Under the pieces are notes generated by a model that worked only from the letters and a program-made list of their open reading frames with translations, was not told where the DNA came from and searched no databases. A stretch of DNA of 64,000 nt from Pseudomonadota bacterium (GTDB taxonomy: Bacteria; Pseudomonadota; Gammaproteobacteria; Burkholderiales; Burkholderiaceae_B): contig JAEXRL010000013.1 of NCBI GenBank assembly GCA_023440825.1, positions 27,286 through 91,285 on the forward strand, in the 5' to 3' direction. Position 1 is the stretch's first letter. Each line of letters opens with the position of its first letter. Of this stretch, positions 42,833 through 51,951 are shown in pieces. A program made the position numbers and the translations under genes.

Positions 42833-43651
42833 ATGCGCGCCTTCAAGCTCTTTGCGCTGGGGGGCGGGTTCGTCCTGTTGTGCACGGTGGCCCAAGCAGA
42901 ACGCATCGTTACCTTGGGTGGCACGGTCACTGAAATTGTTTTTCAGTTAGGCGGTGGTCAACAAGTGGTCGCCATAGATCAATCTAGTTTGTATCCGCCT
43001 GAGAGTCAGCACTTGCCCCGTGTCGGCTATTACCGTCAAACACCTCTTGAGGGCGTGGCGGCGATGCTGCCAGATAAGGTGCTGGCCTCTGAAAACGCCG
43101 GGCCACCTGAGGTATTGCAGCGTTTGCAGGCACTGGGTGTTGCGGTTCAGCAGGTGCCTGACGGCGCTACGGTCGATTCCCTGTATCAGCGTATTACGAT
43201 GATAGCGGCTCAGCTAGGTGTGGAGCGCGAGGGTGAGGTGCTAAAGCAAACGATACGGAACGAGCTAGAGCAAGTTCGCACTTTGCCTGCTCACCCCCTA
43301 AAAACTGCGGTATTAATGTACCGGGGCACCCAGTTCCAACTCAGTGGCACAGGCACCAGCGCACATCATTTATTGGAGTGGGCGGGACTGAGCAATATAC
43401 AGTCTGCACGTACCGGTTATACGAGTTTATCTGTGGAAGGGGTGGCTGCGCTCGACCCTGAGCTCATTGTGATTACTCAAGCTTCTGTGGACGCCTTGGG
43501 AGGAGTGCAGGCGTTTTTGCGTTTGCCGGGCATGGAGCACACTCAGGCGGTGAAGAATAAGCGTGTTGTGGTCATGGACGATTTGTTGATATTGGGGATA
43601 GGACCACGCGTTGCGCAAGCGGTACAACAACTCAAGCAGGCAGCAATGTGA
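42833..43651 (+). CDS. hmuT: Haem ABC transporter substrate-binding protein
   Basis: A 272-residue periplasmic binding protein, with signal peptide MRAFKLFALGGGFVLLCTVAQA and a class III (BtuF/HmuT-like) fold: RIVTLGGTVTEIVFQLGGGQQVVAIDQSSLYPP, then PRVGYYRQTPLEGVAAMLPDKVLAS with the tyrosine expected to ligate haem iron. The start is one base after the hmuS stop. The stop codon overlaps the hmuU start (TGATG), showing tight coupling. Confidence 0.92.
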   Translation: MRAFKLFALGGGFVLLCTVAQAERIVTLGGTVTEIVFQLGGGQQVVAIDQSSLYPPESQHLPRVGYYRQTPLEGVAAMLPDKVLASENAGPPEVLQRLQALGVAVQQVPDGATVDSLYQRITMIAAQLGVEREGEVLKQTIRNELEQVRTLPAHPLKTAVLMYRGTQFQLSGTGTSAHHLLEWAGLSNIQSARTGYTSLSVEGVAALDPELIVITQASVDALGGVQAFLRLPGMEHTQAVKNKRVVVMDDLLILGIGPRVAQAVQQLKQAAM

Positions 43652-44646
43652 TGAGGGCTGGACGGCTTGTGCGTTGGCAGTGGATCTTGTGGTTGGCCTT
43701 AGCTAGTGCGGCTACGCTGGCTCTGTCTACAGGGGCCTTGCCCATTGCTTGGCAGCGTATACCTGCGCTATTGGCTGGTTTTAGTCAGCCCGATGAGCAG
43801 TTAATGAGCAATATTCTTTGGCGTGTCCGCTTACCTCGAGTCCTGTTCAGTATGATGACAGGAGCCGCCTTAGCGTGTGGCGGCGTCATGATACAGGCTT
43901 TGTTTCGTAACCCCTTGGCTGAGCCGGGCTTAGTGGGGATTAGCAGTGGGGCAGCGCTGGGGGCCGTCGCCTGTATTGTTATGCTGGGCAGTAGCTTGTG
44001 GTTGACGGCGCCGGCTGCGTTTTTGGGTAGTTTGCTAGCTACCTACTTGGCGTATCTAGTTGGCTCTCGAGTACCGGGGGTGGCAGGTTTGCTATTGGCC
44101 GGTATTGCAATCAACACAGTGGCTGGCAGTGTGATTGGTATTTTTACATATCTGGCCAGTGATTCGCAGTTACGTGATTTGACGTTTTGGAGCATGGGGA
44201 GTTTGGCGGGAGCTCGTTGGTCTAATCTTGCTTTTTTATTGCCCTGGACTGGAATGCTGCTTTGGCTAGCCTTAAGACAGTGGCGAGTTTTTAATGCCTT
44301 GCTACTGGGCGAGCGTGAAGCGGTGCATTTAGGTTTTGATTTGGTGCAGGTGCGTCGACGCTTGATGTGCTGATTAGCCTTATTGATCGGACCCTTGGTA
44401 TCTGTGACGGGGGGAATCGGTTTTATTGGTTTGGTCGTTCCGCACCTCATGCGCATGACAGTGGGCGCAGATCACCGTTATTTGCTAATGTTGTCCGCCT
44501 TGGCAGGCGCTGTGCTCTTGACGGCGGCCGATGCCTTGGCACGCTGGGTGATGGCACCTGCCGAACTTCCAATAGGTTTAATAACCAGTTTGCTGGGCGG
44601 CCCATTTTTCGTGTATTTATTGCTTCGGGGCAGAGGTTTGCAATGA
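43651..44646 (+). pseudogene. hmuU: Haem ABC transporter permease HmuU, interrupted by one in-frame TGA
   Basis: FecCD-type permease. Codons 1-240 encode the first helices (GALPIAWQRIPALLAGF, RVRLPRVLFSMMTGAALACGGVMIQALFRNPLAEPGLVGISSGAALGA). A TGA at 44371-44373 (codon 241) follows RRRLMC, and the same frame continues without a shift (LALLIGPLVSVTGGIGFIGLVVPHLMRMTVGADHR... to ...PFFVYLLLRGRGLQ). Without the stop the protein would be a normal 331 residues, and its end overlaps the hmuV start (ATGA). Either it is a recent nonsense mutation or a single-base sequence error; TGG would restore a tryptophan. The rest shows no decay. As read, the permease loses its last helices and should not work. 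Confidence 0.85.
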
Positions 44647-45458
44647 GCCCATATTCGTTTGAGCAGACTTTACAAGCGCAGTCGCTGCAGGTGAAGCGAG
44701 CGAATAAAACCGTTTTGAAAGACGTCAGTTGTTCTTTGCGAGCCGGAGAGCTATTGGGTATTTTAGGGGCTAATGGCGCAGGTAAGTCCAGCCTGCTTAG
44801 CGCGCTGGCGGGTGAGCTAGGCAGTCAGGTATCAGAAAGTGTGTTGTTGAATGGGCATGTGCTCAGTCAGCTTCCCTTGTTAGCTCAGGCGCGCCAGCGT
44901 GCCGTGCTGCCTCAAGAGTCTACTTTGGGGTTCGACCTGTTGGGCGAGCAAGTGCTAGCGATGGGGGCTTATGCGTATCCGCATGCTCGTGCTGAAAAAG
45001 TGAGCCTACTGATTACCAGAGCTGCAAAGCTGGCTGATGTGCAGCACTTGCTCGAGCGCCATTACTTACAGCTTTCAGGTGGAGAGCGGCAGCGATTGCA
45101 TTTTGCACGGGTATTGATGCAGATTTTAATCGAGCGTGAACACAATCCAGATACGCGTTATTTGCTGTTGGATGAGCCTACCTCAAGTTTGGACCCGCAG
45201 CATCAGATGCGCTTGCTCAGAACGGTGTCAGAGCTGGCACACACCGAGCACATAGGGGTTTTGGTGGTATTGCATGATGTCAATCTGGCAGCCCGCTGGT
45301 GTAGCCAGTTACTCTTGCTGCACGAGCAAACCGTATTGGCGATGGGGAGTCCGCATAGTGTGCTGACTTCAGCTAACCTAGAGCGTTTATATGGTTTGCC
45401 AGCGATGGTGTTTCCCCATCCCTTGGATCCATCTCGTCCCATGATTGTGTTTCAGTAG
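44643..45458 (+). CDS. hmuV: Haem ABC transporter ATP-binding protein
   Basis: A 271-residue ATPase that powers haem import with HmuU. Walker A GANGAGKSSLL, Q-loop LPQESTLGF, signature LSGGERQRLHFAR and Walker B YLLLDEPTSSLD, plus the switch histidine in VVLHDVNLA. The frame is open for 92 codons upstream, but the family start is the ATG at 44643, which overlaps the hmuU stop. It closes the bhuR-hmuSTUV operon. Confidence 0.93.
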   Translation: MSPYSFEQTLQAQSLQVKRANKTVLKDVSCSLRAGELLGILGANGAGKSSLLSALAGELGSQVSESVLLNGHVLSQLPLLAQARQRAVLPQESTLGFDLLGEQVLAMGAYAYPHARAEKVSLLITRAAKLADVQHLLERHYLQLSGGERQRLHFARVLMQILIEREHNPDTRYLLLDEPTSSLDPQHQMRLLRTVSELAHTEHIGVLVVLHDVNLAARWCSQLLLLHEQTVLAMGSPHSVLTSANLERLYGLPAMVFPHPLDPSRPMIVFQ

Positions 45459-45533
45459 CAGTCCTAGTAGTTTTGCTGGTCTACAATGCTACTTTTCTAT
45501 GTGCGAATACTTAACGAGACGCGAAACCTCATT

Positions 45534-46307
45534 ATGCCGAATTTACCGTTAGACGAAAGCCGTCGGCGTCGCAGCATTTACTTGCTGCCCAATGCCTTTA
45601 CCACCGCTAATTTGTTCGCCGGTTTTTATGCCGTGGTGCAGGCTATTAACGGGCGCTACGAGATGGCGGCGATTGCTATCTTTTTGTCCCTGGTATTTGA
45701 TGGTATGGACGGACGGGTTGCCAGGCTCACTAATACACAATCGGCGTTTGGTGAGCAATACGACTCCATGGCAGATATGGTTGCCTTTGGCGTCGCGCCT
45801 GCGCTGGTAGCGTATTTATGGGCCATGCAAGACCTAGGCCGCTGGGGCTGGCTGGCTGCGTTTATCTATGTGGTCGGGGCCGCGTTACGCTTGGCTCGCT
45901 TTAATTCCAATATAGCCGTGGTAGATAAACGTTTTTTTCAAGGCTTGCCCAGTCCTGCGGCTGCAGCCTTGATTGCCGGCTTTGTGTGGTTGGTGGTGGA
46001 TAATAAGCTGGCATTGGATTCGGCCTTTATACCTTGGTTTGCGTTTGCCTTAACGGTGTATGCAGGCTTGGCCATGGTGTCCAATGCTCCGTTTTACAGT
46101 GGCAAGTCATTTGCGATACGGCGTAGTGTGCCTTTTTGGGGCATGTTGCTGTTCGTTTTAGTTTTTGTTTTTGTGTCCACGGACCCACCGCTGGTGCTCT
46201 TTGCCTTGTTTTGCGCCTATGGTGTGTCGGGTTGGTTTGTCATGCTTTGGCGTTGGCGCAAGGCGCGTGACTTAAGGGTTGCTCGTTCACGTCAGCAAAG
46301 CGAATAA
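45534..46307 (+). CDS. pssA: CDP-diacylglycerol-serine O-phosphatidyltransferase
   Basis: Inner-membrane enzyme that makes phosphatidylserine, the precursor of phosphatidylethanolamine. 257 residues with the CDP-alcohol phosphotransferase motif DGMDGRVARLTNTQSAFGEQYDSMADMVAFG (read in two pieces: DGMDGRVAR and EQYDSMAD) and several helices. It is the Bacillus-type PssA rather than the soluble E. coli type. The in-frame start at 45486 is less likely than the ATG at 45534, which begins at the usual basic N-terminus (DESRRRRSIYLLPN). In related genomes it lies near ilvC and psd, as here. Confidence 0.9.
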   Translation: MPNLPLDESRRRRSIYLLPNAFTTANLFAGFYAVVQAINGRYEMAAIAIFLSLVFDGMDGRVARLTNTQSAFGEQYDSMADMVAFGVAPALVAYLWAMQDLGRWGWLAAFIYVVGAALRLARFNSNIAVVDKRFFQGLPSPAAAALIAGFVWLVVDNKLALDSAFIPWFAFALTVYAGLAMVSNAPFYSGKSFAIRRSVPFWGMLLFVLVFVFVSTDPPLVLFALFCAYGVSGWFVMLWRWRKARDLRVARSRQQSE

Positions 46308-46381
46308 GAAAATGTGTTGTTCATGTAGATCGAATTGCCCAGAATAGGAAAAATTTAATCTACCTTTTGGCTTAATTCGAT

Positions 46382-46387
46382 TATAAT
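46382..46387 (+). promoter_or_regulatory. -10 box of the rpsO promoter
   Basis: A perfect TATAAT about 100 bases upstream of rpsO, in an AT-rich stretch; the -35 region (around TCTACC) is poor. The roughly 90-base leader that follows could carry the S15 autoregulation structure known from E. coli, which I cannot confirm. Confidence 0.5.
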
Positions 46388-46486
46388 CATGGTCTTTGGT
46401 GCCGTTTGATTGAAGCGGCCCGTTTAATTTAGTGTAACCACGTTAGGGCACCTCGGCCTTAACGCCAGTTTTAGAGGATGTAAAAA

Positions 46487-46756
46487 ATGGCAGTTGCAGA
46501 TATCAAAAAAAGCGATATCGTTTCCGAGTTTCAACGCAAACAAGGCGACACCGGTTCTCCAGAAGTGCAAGTGGCTTTGTTGACCGCTCGTATCAACGAA
46601 CTCACAGGTCACTTTAAGTCTCACAAAAAAGATCACCACTCACGTCGTGGTCTGCTGCGTATGGTTAGCCGCCGTCGCAAGCTGCTGGATTACCTGAAAG
46701 GCCGTAATCCAGATGCCTACCGTACACTGATTGAAAAGCTCGGTCTGCGTAAGTGA
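46487..46756 (+). CDS. rpsO: 30S ribosomal protein S15
   Basis: An 89-residue primary 16S rRNA-binding protein. The sequence is highly conserved: IVSEFQRKQGDTGSPEVQVALLTARINELTGHFKSHKKDHHSRRGLLRMVSRRRKLLDYL and so on, with the TGSPEVQ and DHHSRRGL RNA contacts. It is followed by pnp in the standard rpsO-pnp arrangement. Confidence 0.98.
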   Translation: MAVADIKKSDIVSEFQRKQGDTGSPEVQVALLTARINELTGHFKSHKKDHHSRRGLLRMVSRRRKLLDYLKGRNPDAYRTLIEKLGLRK

Positions 46757-46781
46757 TATCGGGGCTGGTTCCCCGCTAGAT

Positions 46782-46821
46782 AACCGTGCATACGGCGTTT
46801 GGCTGTGTGCACGGTTTTTTT
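46782..46821 (+). terminator. rpsO terminator/processing hairpin before pnp
   Basis: AACCGTGCA (46782-46790) pairs with TGCACGGTT (46808-46816), followed by a run of T. A smaller CGGGG/CCCCG hairpin precedes it (46760-46775). In other bacteria this spacer carries a partial terminator and an RNase III site controlling pnp; the layout fits that. Confidence 0.75.
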
Positions 46822-46839
46822 ATTGTAAGGATTTTCCTA

Positions 46840-48984
46840 ATGTTCAATAAAGTAAGCAAGTCATTCCAGTACGGTGAACACACCGTAACGCTGGAGACAG
46901 GCGAAATCGCACGTCAGGCGTCAGGTGCCGTGCTGGTTTCCATGGGTGATACCGTAGTGTTGGCTACGGTTGTAGGTGCAAGTAAAGCAAAGCCAGGTCA
47001 GGACTTCTTTCCACTCACCGTCGATTACGTCGAAAAAACATATGCCGCCGGTAAAATACCCGGTGGTTTTTTTAAGCGCGAAGGCAAGCCCTCAGAGCGT
47101 GAAATTCTGATCGCACGCTTGATTGACCGCCCATTGCGCCCCTTGTTTCCTGAAGGTTTTTATAACGACGTTCAGGTCATTATCCACACACTGTCTGTAG
47201 ATCCCGAGATCGATCCTGACATCGCCGCTATGCTCGGTGCTTCCGCTGCTATGGCGATTTCCGGTATTCCGTTTAACGGCCCGGTAGGCGCTGCGCGTGT
47301 GGGCTATGTGGATGGTGCCTATGTACTGAATCCAGCCGTTAGCTTGCTGGATAGTTCACAGTTAGATTTGGTGGTTGCTGGAACCGAGAATGCCGTCTTA
47401 ATGGTGGAGTCTGAAGCTCAGCAATTAAGCGAAGAGGTGATGCTGGGTGCTGTGGTGTTTGCGCATGAGCAAATGCAAGCGGCTATTAACGCGATCCATG
47501 AGCTGGTTGAAGAAGCGGGTAAGCCTGAGTGGGACTGGCAAGCACCAACAGCTAATAAGGCTTTGCAAGAAGCGGTTTTGGCAGCAGCCCAAGATGGTTT
47601 GCAGCAAGCGTATCAACTGCGTGAAAAGCAGGCTCGTACTGTTAAAGTACGCGAGGTCTACGAGCACGTGCATGCCACCTTGGCGGCTAGCGCTGAGGCG
47701 GCCGGTACAGAAGCTCCTGACTCGGTGGAAGTCGACAACTTGCTGTTCGATCTAGAAGGTAAAATCGTACGTGGTCAGATTCTGGCTGGTGAGCCACGTA
47801 TCGATGGCCGTGATACCCGTACCGTGCGTCCTATTAGCGTGCGTTTAGGTGTTTTGCCTCGCACTCACGGTAGCGCCTTGTTTACACGTGGTGAAACTCA
47901 GGCTTTAGTGGTTGCTACCTTAGGTACTAAACAAGACGAGCAAATTATTGACTCTGTTTTGGGTGACCATCGTGACAGCTTCATGTTGCACTATAATTTC
48001 CCGCCATTTTCCACCGGTGAAACAGGCCGTTTTGGTGCACCCAAACGACGTGAAATTGGACATGGTCGTTTAGCCAAGCGCGCGTTAAGCCCAATGTTGC
48101 CTAAACACGAAGATTTCCAGTACTCCATTCGCTTGGTGTCAGAAATTACTGAGTCCAACGGTTCTTCCTCAATGGCCTCCATTTGTGGTGGTTCCCTGGC
48201 CATGATGGACGCAGGTGTACCCTTGCAAGATCACGTTGCTGGTGTGGCCATGGGCTTGATTCTCGAAGATGGTAAGTTCGCTGTCCTGACCGATATTCTG
48301 GGCGACGAGGATCATCTGGGTGATATGGACTTTAAAGTAGCTGGTACTGAAAAAGGTATTACAGCACTTCAAATGGACATCAAAATCCAGGGTATCACCA
48401 AAGAAATTATGCAAATTGCGCTGGCACAGGCGCTAGAGGGTCGTTTGCATATTCTGGGCAAAATGAAAGAGGCTATTCTGGGCTCACGCACTGAAATGTC
48501 CGAATTTGCGCCACGCATGCTGTCACTGAAAATCAATCCTGAAAAAATTCGTGATGTGATTGGTAAAGGTGGTGCCACCATTCGTGCCTTAACAGAAGAG
48601 ACAGGCACGCAAATTGATATTAGCGACGACGGTAATATCACTATTGCGAGTGCGGATCTGGATAAAGCACGTGAAGCAGAGCGTCGCATCAAAGAGCTGA
48701 CTGCCGAAGTTGAAGTGGGGCAGGAGTATGAAGGTCCAGTGATGCGCTTGCTGGACTTCGGCGCTATTGTTCAGGTTCTGCCTGGACGCGATGGTTTATT
48801 ACACATTTCGGAAATTGCGAACTATCGTATTGCTGACATCAACGATGTGCTTAAAGTGGGTCAGTTGGTGAAATTTAAAGTGATAGAGGCCGATGATAAA
48901 GGGCGTTTACGTCTGTCGGTGAAAGCGATTGGTGGCATTGAAGCCCAAACGGGTGCCCCCGCTCAAACACCTGCTAGCGAGTAA
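46840..48984 (+). CDS. pnp: Polyribonucleotide nucleotidyltransferase (PNPase)
   Basis: A phosphorolytic 3'-5' exoribonuclease and core of the degradosome. 714 residues: two RNase PH domains (first from about 10, with GGFFKREGKPSEREILIARLIDRPLRPLF; second from about 320, with RIDGRDTRTVRPISVRLGVLPRTHGSALFTRGETQ and LGDEDHLGDMDFKVAGT), then KH (KINPEKIRDVIGKGGATIRAL) and S1 (GQEYEGPVMRLLDFGAIVQVLPGRDGLLHISEI). An upstream in-frame start at 46786 lies inside the terminator hairpin and is rejected in favour of the ATG at 46840. Confidence 0.97.
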   Translation: MFNKVSKSFQYGEHTVTLETGEIARQASGAVLVSMGDTVVLATVVGASKAKPGQDFFPLTVDYVEKTYAAGKIPGGFFKREGKPSEREILIARLIDRPLRPLFPEGFYNDVQVIIHTLSVDPEIDPDIAAMLGASAAMAISGIPFNGPVGAARVGYVDGAYVLNPAVSLLDSSQLDLVVAGTENAVLMVESEAQQLSEEVMLGAVVFAHEQMQAAINAIHELVEEAGKPEWDWQAPTANKALQEAVLAAAQDGLQQAYQLREKQARTVKVREVYEHVHATLAASAEAAGTEAPDSVEVDNLLFDLEGKIVRGQILAGEPRIDGRDTRTVRPISVRLGVLPRTHGSALFTRGETQALVVATLGTKQDEQIIDSVLGDHRDSFMLHYNFPPFSTGETGRFGAPKRREIGHGRLAKRALSPMLPKHEDFQYSIRLVSEITESNGSSSMASICGGSLAMMDAGVPLQDHVAGVAMGLILEDGKFAVLTDILGDEDHLGDMDFKVAGTEKGITALQMDIKIQGITKEIMQIALAQALEGRLHILGKMKEAILGSRTEMSEFAPRMLSLKINPEKIRDVIGKGGATIRALTEETGTQIDISDDGNITIASADLDKAREAERRIKELTAEVEVGQEYEGPVMRLLDFGAIVQVLPGRDGLLHISEIANYRIADINDVLKVGQLVKFKVIEADDKGRLRLSVKAIGGIEAQTGAPAQTPASE

Positions 48985-49010
48985 GCAGTACGGTTTTTTT
49001 GCGTGATGCG

Positions 49011-49048
49011 AAACCCTTCAGGCCTGTTCGGCTTGAAGGGTTTTTTTG
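49011..49048 (+). terminator. Intrinsic terminator of pnp
   Basis: AAACCCTTCAGGCC pairs with GGCTTGAAGGGTTT (one G-U) over TGTTC, followed by TTTTTTT. It lies about 30 bases beyond the pnp stop. Confidence 0.92.
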
Positions 49049-49248
49049 TTTCGCAATGAATATTTTTATGCTTAGCTCTTTGCTCATATATAAAACCTAT
49101 AGTAAGACTGAGCATAAACAATGGCTTATGGATTTTTTTTAAAAATCTCGATGATTTGAGTAAACATAAGGGTTTGAATAGCCGCTTGGCCTGATGCTAC
49201 CCTTGAACAGGAGAACTCATATTGACTGACTAGGATAAGGTGTTATGT

Positions 49249-51756
49249 ATGACCGATAAGACGAGATCGTCCAGTCTCTGCCCATTGACCTTACGAGCCT
49301 TGATGCTCGTTTTTTTATTCATGCTCTCTGTTCTTGGATGGCCCATAAAGGCGCAGTCGCAGACTCAGTCCTTATCCCCTGTGGAACACGAGGCTGCTTA
49401 TGAGGCGCTGGCTCAGGTATTGGAAAATGAGCAATTGCGGCATCAATTGATAGAGCAATTGCACACGATGGCGGCAGATCAACAGGCATCCCAGACATTA
49501 GCTGAACAAACTGAGCCGGTGAGCCGCGTATCGGCTCAGGGGCTGGAACAGAGCAGTCTCAGCAGTAGGTGGATAGAAAAGTCACAGATATTTACACAGA
49601 ATCTGCGTCAAGATGTGGTGCAGACGTGGGGACTGTTGAGTTCATTGGGACGCGGCGAGCAGACCAGCCTTAAGGGGTTAAAAGCGTGGCGATCGGCGCT
49701 GCTTAATATGCTAATAACCATGCTGGTCGCTGTTTTGGTGTTTCGTATTGGCAGAGTGCTAGCCAGATCGGTTTTTCGACGTTTTGATAGATGGGCACAG
49801 AAGATGCCCGATTCCGAACAGTTTAGCGCTCAGCATCACCAGCGTTTACGTCAGGAGCAGGATGCGCTACCTAAAGAGACGGTAGCCAGTGGAGACTTTG
49901 CACACTTGCAAACCCCTGTTGCAGAGCCAATAAATTTTGAAACAGCCGTGGAAACACCCGCTCAGGCAGCGCGCAATTATATATTGCGTTATGGCAAATT
50001 ACGTAAATTGATGGCGGTAGTGGGTGCATTTTTTGTGGACGTGCTGCTAATTTTTGTAGCGGCTTTAGTTGCGTATATCGTATCCGTCTCTTTGCCTGGC
50101 TCCAGTACGAGCACTGTATTTTCCTTACAGTTTTTGACGGCTTTTATCACTGTCGAACTGGTAAAAGTTATGAGTCGAGGAGTTTTTGCAACGGGTTACG
50201 AGCAACTGCGCTTATTGCCGATTACTGATCAAAGTGCCGCGTACTGGAATCGTTGGGTATCTACTGTTGTGTTGGTAGGGGGCTATGGTTTACTGGTATT
50301 GGTGCCCGTATTGCAAGCTGTTCTATCGGTAGCCCTGGCCAATGTATTAGGGGCAGTCTTAATATTGGCGGTGTATATCTATGCCGTGAGTGTGTTGTGG
50401 CGGCGTCGTCATTCGGTTAGCAATACCTTGCTGCAGCAGGCCGATCGTGCTCAAAGTGCGTTGAGTGGGACGATATTAAGAATTGTGGCTCGTGTATGGC
50501 TTTACTTGGCGCTACTTTACTTTACGGTACTGTTCTTTGTTACGCAGGCCGATCAGCAAAATGCCTTGGGTTTTATGGCTAAGGCGAGCGCCCAGACTCT
50601 ACTGGTTTTATTGTTGGGCGCCACAGGCTCCTTAGTGCTGAATGCCTTAATGGCGCATCGCTTGCATTTATCAGCCCGCTGGAATAAAGCCTTCCCTTTG
50701 CTGGAAGCGCGTTTGAATTCGTACGTACCAATTAGCCTGCAAGCCTTGCGCTTTGTCCTGTGGCTAACCGTCTTGCTTAGTTTATTCGATGCATGGCAAG
50801 TGCTGGACTTGCGTACTTGGCTCAGTACCGGACAGGGGCAAGTGGTATTGAATACGCTGATTCGTGTAGCTGTGGTGCTGTTTATTGCGGCAATGACGTG
50901 GACCATACTGGCCAGTGTGATTGAACATCGCTTAAGCTCTGCTGGCGTGAGTATGCCCACCGAGCGCGAAAAGACCCTGCTTATGCTTTTTAGAAATGCT
51001 CTGGCCATTGTCATATTGACCATGACTATCTTGATTGTGCTTTCGCAAGTGGGTATTGATATTGGTCCGCTTATTGCAGGGGCGGGTGTGGTGGGCTTAG
51101 CCATCGGTTTTGGCGCGCAAAAACTTGTTCAGGATGTGATTACAGGCGTGTTTATACAGCTTGAAAATGGCATGAATCAAAATGATGTAGTCGAAGTGGC
51201 AGGTTTATTTGGTGTGGTGGAAAAATTGACCATACGATCTGTGGTCATTCGTACCTTGGATGGCGGCTATCATTTAGTGCCATTTTCAGCCATAGACTGC
51301 GTGGCCAACCATACACGCGATTACGGTTATCATTACGGCGAATATTGCATAGGCCTGCGTGAATCGGTGGATGATGCCATAGCATGTTTGCGCTTAGCGT
51401 TTGCAGACACTAAAAAAGATCCTGAAGTCGCCAATGAAATCCTTGAAGATATCTCTATTCCAGGCGTCACCTCGTTAAACCGTGAGGGTTTCACAATACG
51501 GGTACTGATCAAGACAGCGCCTGGCATGCAGTGGGCAGTGCAACGCAGCTTTAACCGTTGGGTCAAAATACATTTTGATGCGGCGGGTATAGAGCTGCCT
51601 TACCCTCATACTGTCTTGCACTTTGGACGAGATAAGAATGGATATGCCAGCCCCGCTGATATCCGTATGGTGGATGCGGTAGCGCAAAATAGTCGTGGCG
51701 GTGAACTCGTGCCCGCGGCAGGCCAAACCTTGAGACCGATTCCTGAAGCGACCTGA
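49249..51756 (+). CDS. MscS-family mechanosensitive channel, YbiO-like
   Basis: An 835-residue inner-membrane channel that opens on osmotic downshift. An N-terminal signal/first helix (LRALMLVFLFMLSVLGWPIKA) is followed by a periplasmic helical region, about ten helices and a C-terminal MscS core. The core has the pore helix AGAGVVGLAIGFGAQKLVQDVITGVFIQLENGMNQNDVVEV (about residues 610-650) and the beta domain VEKLTIRSVVIRTLDGGYHLVPFSAI. The size and domain order fit YbiO rather than the 286-residue MscS. The ATG at 49249 has AAGG upstream; the GTG three codons earlier is less likely. It is a single gene with its own terminator. Confidence 0.87.
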   Translation: MTDKTRSSSLCPLTLRALMLVFLFMLSVLGWPIKAQSQTQSLSPVEHEAAYEALAQVLENEQLRHQLIEQLHTMAADQQASQTLAEQTEPVSRVSAQGLEQSSLSSRWIEKSQIFTQNLRQDVVQTWGLLSSLGRGEQTSLKGLKAWRSALLNMLITMLVAVLVFRIGRVLARSVFRRFDRWAQKMPDSEQFSAQHHQRLRQEQDALPKETVASGDFAHLQTPVAEPINFETAVETPAQAARNYILRYGKLRKLMAVVGAFFVDVLLIFVAALVAYIVSVSLPGSSTSTVFSLQFLTAFITVELVKVMSRGVFATGYEQLRLLPITDQSAAYWNRWVSTVVLVGGYGLLVLVPVLQAVLSVALANVLGAVLILAVYIYAVSVLWRRRHSVSNTLLQQADRAQSALSGTILRIVARVWLYLALLYFTVLFFVTQADQQNALGFMAKASAQTLLVLLLGATGSLVLNALMAHRLHLSARWNKAFPLLEARLNSYVPISLQALRFVLWLTVLLSLFDAWQVLDLRTWLSTGQGQVVLNTLIRVAVVLFIAAMTWTILASVIEHRLSSAGVSMPTEREKTLLMLFRNALAIVILTMTILIVLSQVGIDIGPLIAGAGVVGLAIGFGAQKLVQDVITGVFIQLENGMNQNDVVEVAGLFGVVEKLTIRSVVIRTLDGGYHLVPFSAIDCVANHTRDYGYHYGEYCIGLRESVDDAIACLRLAFADTKKDPEVANEILEDISIPGVTSLNREGFTIRVLIKTAPGMQWAVQRSFNRWVKIHFDAAGIELPYPHTVLHFGRDKNGYASPADIRMVDAVAQNSRGGELVPAAGQTLRPIPEAT

Positions 51757-51780
51757 TACGCCTGTCAGAAAATTTGCTAG

Positions 51781-51826
51781 CCTGCCTGATTCAGTGCTTT
51801 ACAGCCCGAGTCAGGCAGGTTTTTTT
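51781..51826 (+). terminator. Intrinsic terminator of the mechanosensitive channel gene
   Basis: CCTGCCTGA (51781-51789) and TCAGGCAGG (51811-51819) pair perfectly and seven T residues follow. It lies 24 bases after the stop. Confidence 0.88.
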
Positions 51827-51887
51827 GTGTCTAGTGGTATTCCCTGAATCCTAAGAATTGGCCTTGTTCTTTTTCTTCTTGCTGTAT

Positions 51888-51918
51888 ATATTTGCTTTTA
51901 GTGCATTTATGCAAATAT
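51888..51918. promoter_or_regulatory. Inverted repeat upstream of the ABC/C45/crotonase operon
   Basis: ATATTTGC (51888-51895) and GCAAATAT (51911-51918) are perfect complements with 15 bases between them, so arm centres are about two helical turns apart. It lies 33 bases before the first gene of an operon that encodes its own RpiR-type regulator, so an operator is possible but not shown. Confidence 0.35.
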
Positions 51919-51951
51919 TTTTGCGTGTAAGCGCGTTAGCAAGGAGACGAT

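Noticed and set aside
44367..44374. TGA in hmuU as a selenocysteine codon
   Set aside because: FecCD permeases do not use selenocysteine and I see no convincing hairpin of the needed type right after the codon; a nonsense mutation or sequence error is simpler.
44367..44642. 92-codon N-terminal extension of HmuV in frame
   Set aside because: The extension covers the end of hmuU in a different frame; the ATPase family start is the ATG at 44643, which overlaps the hmuU stop.
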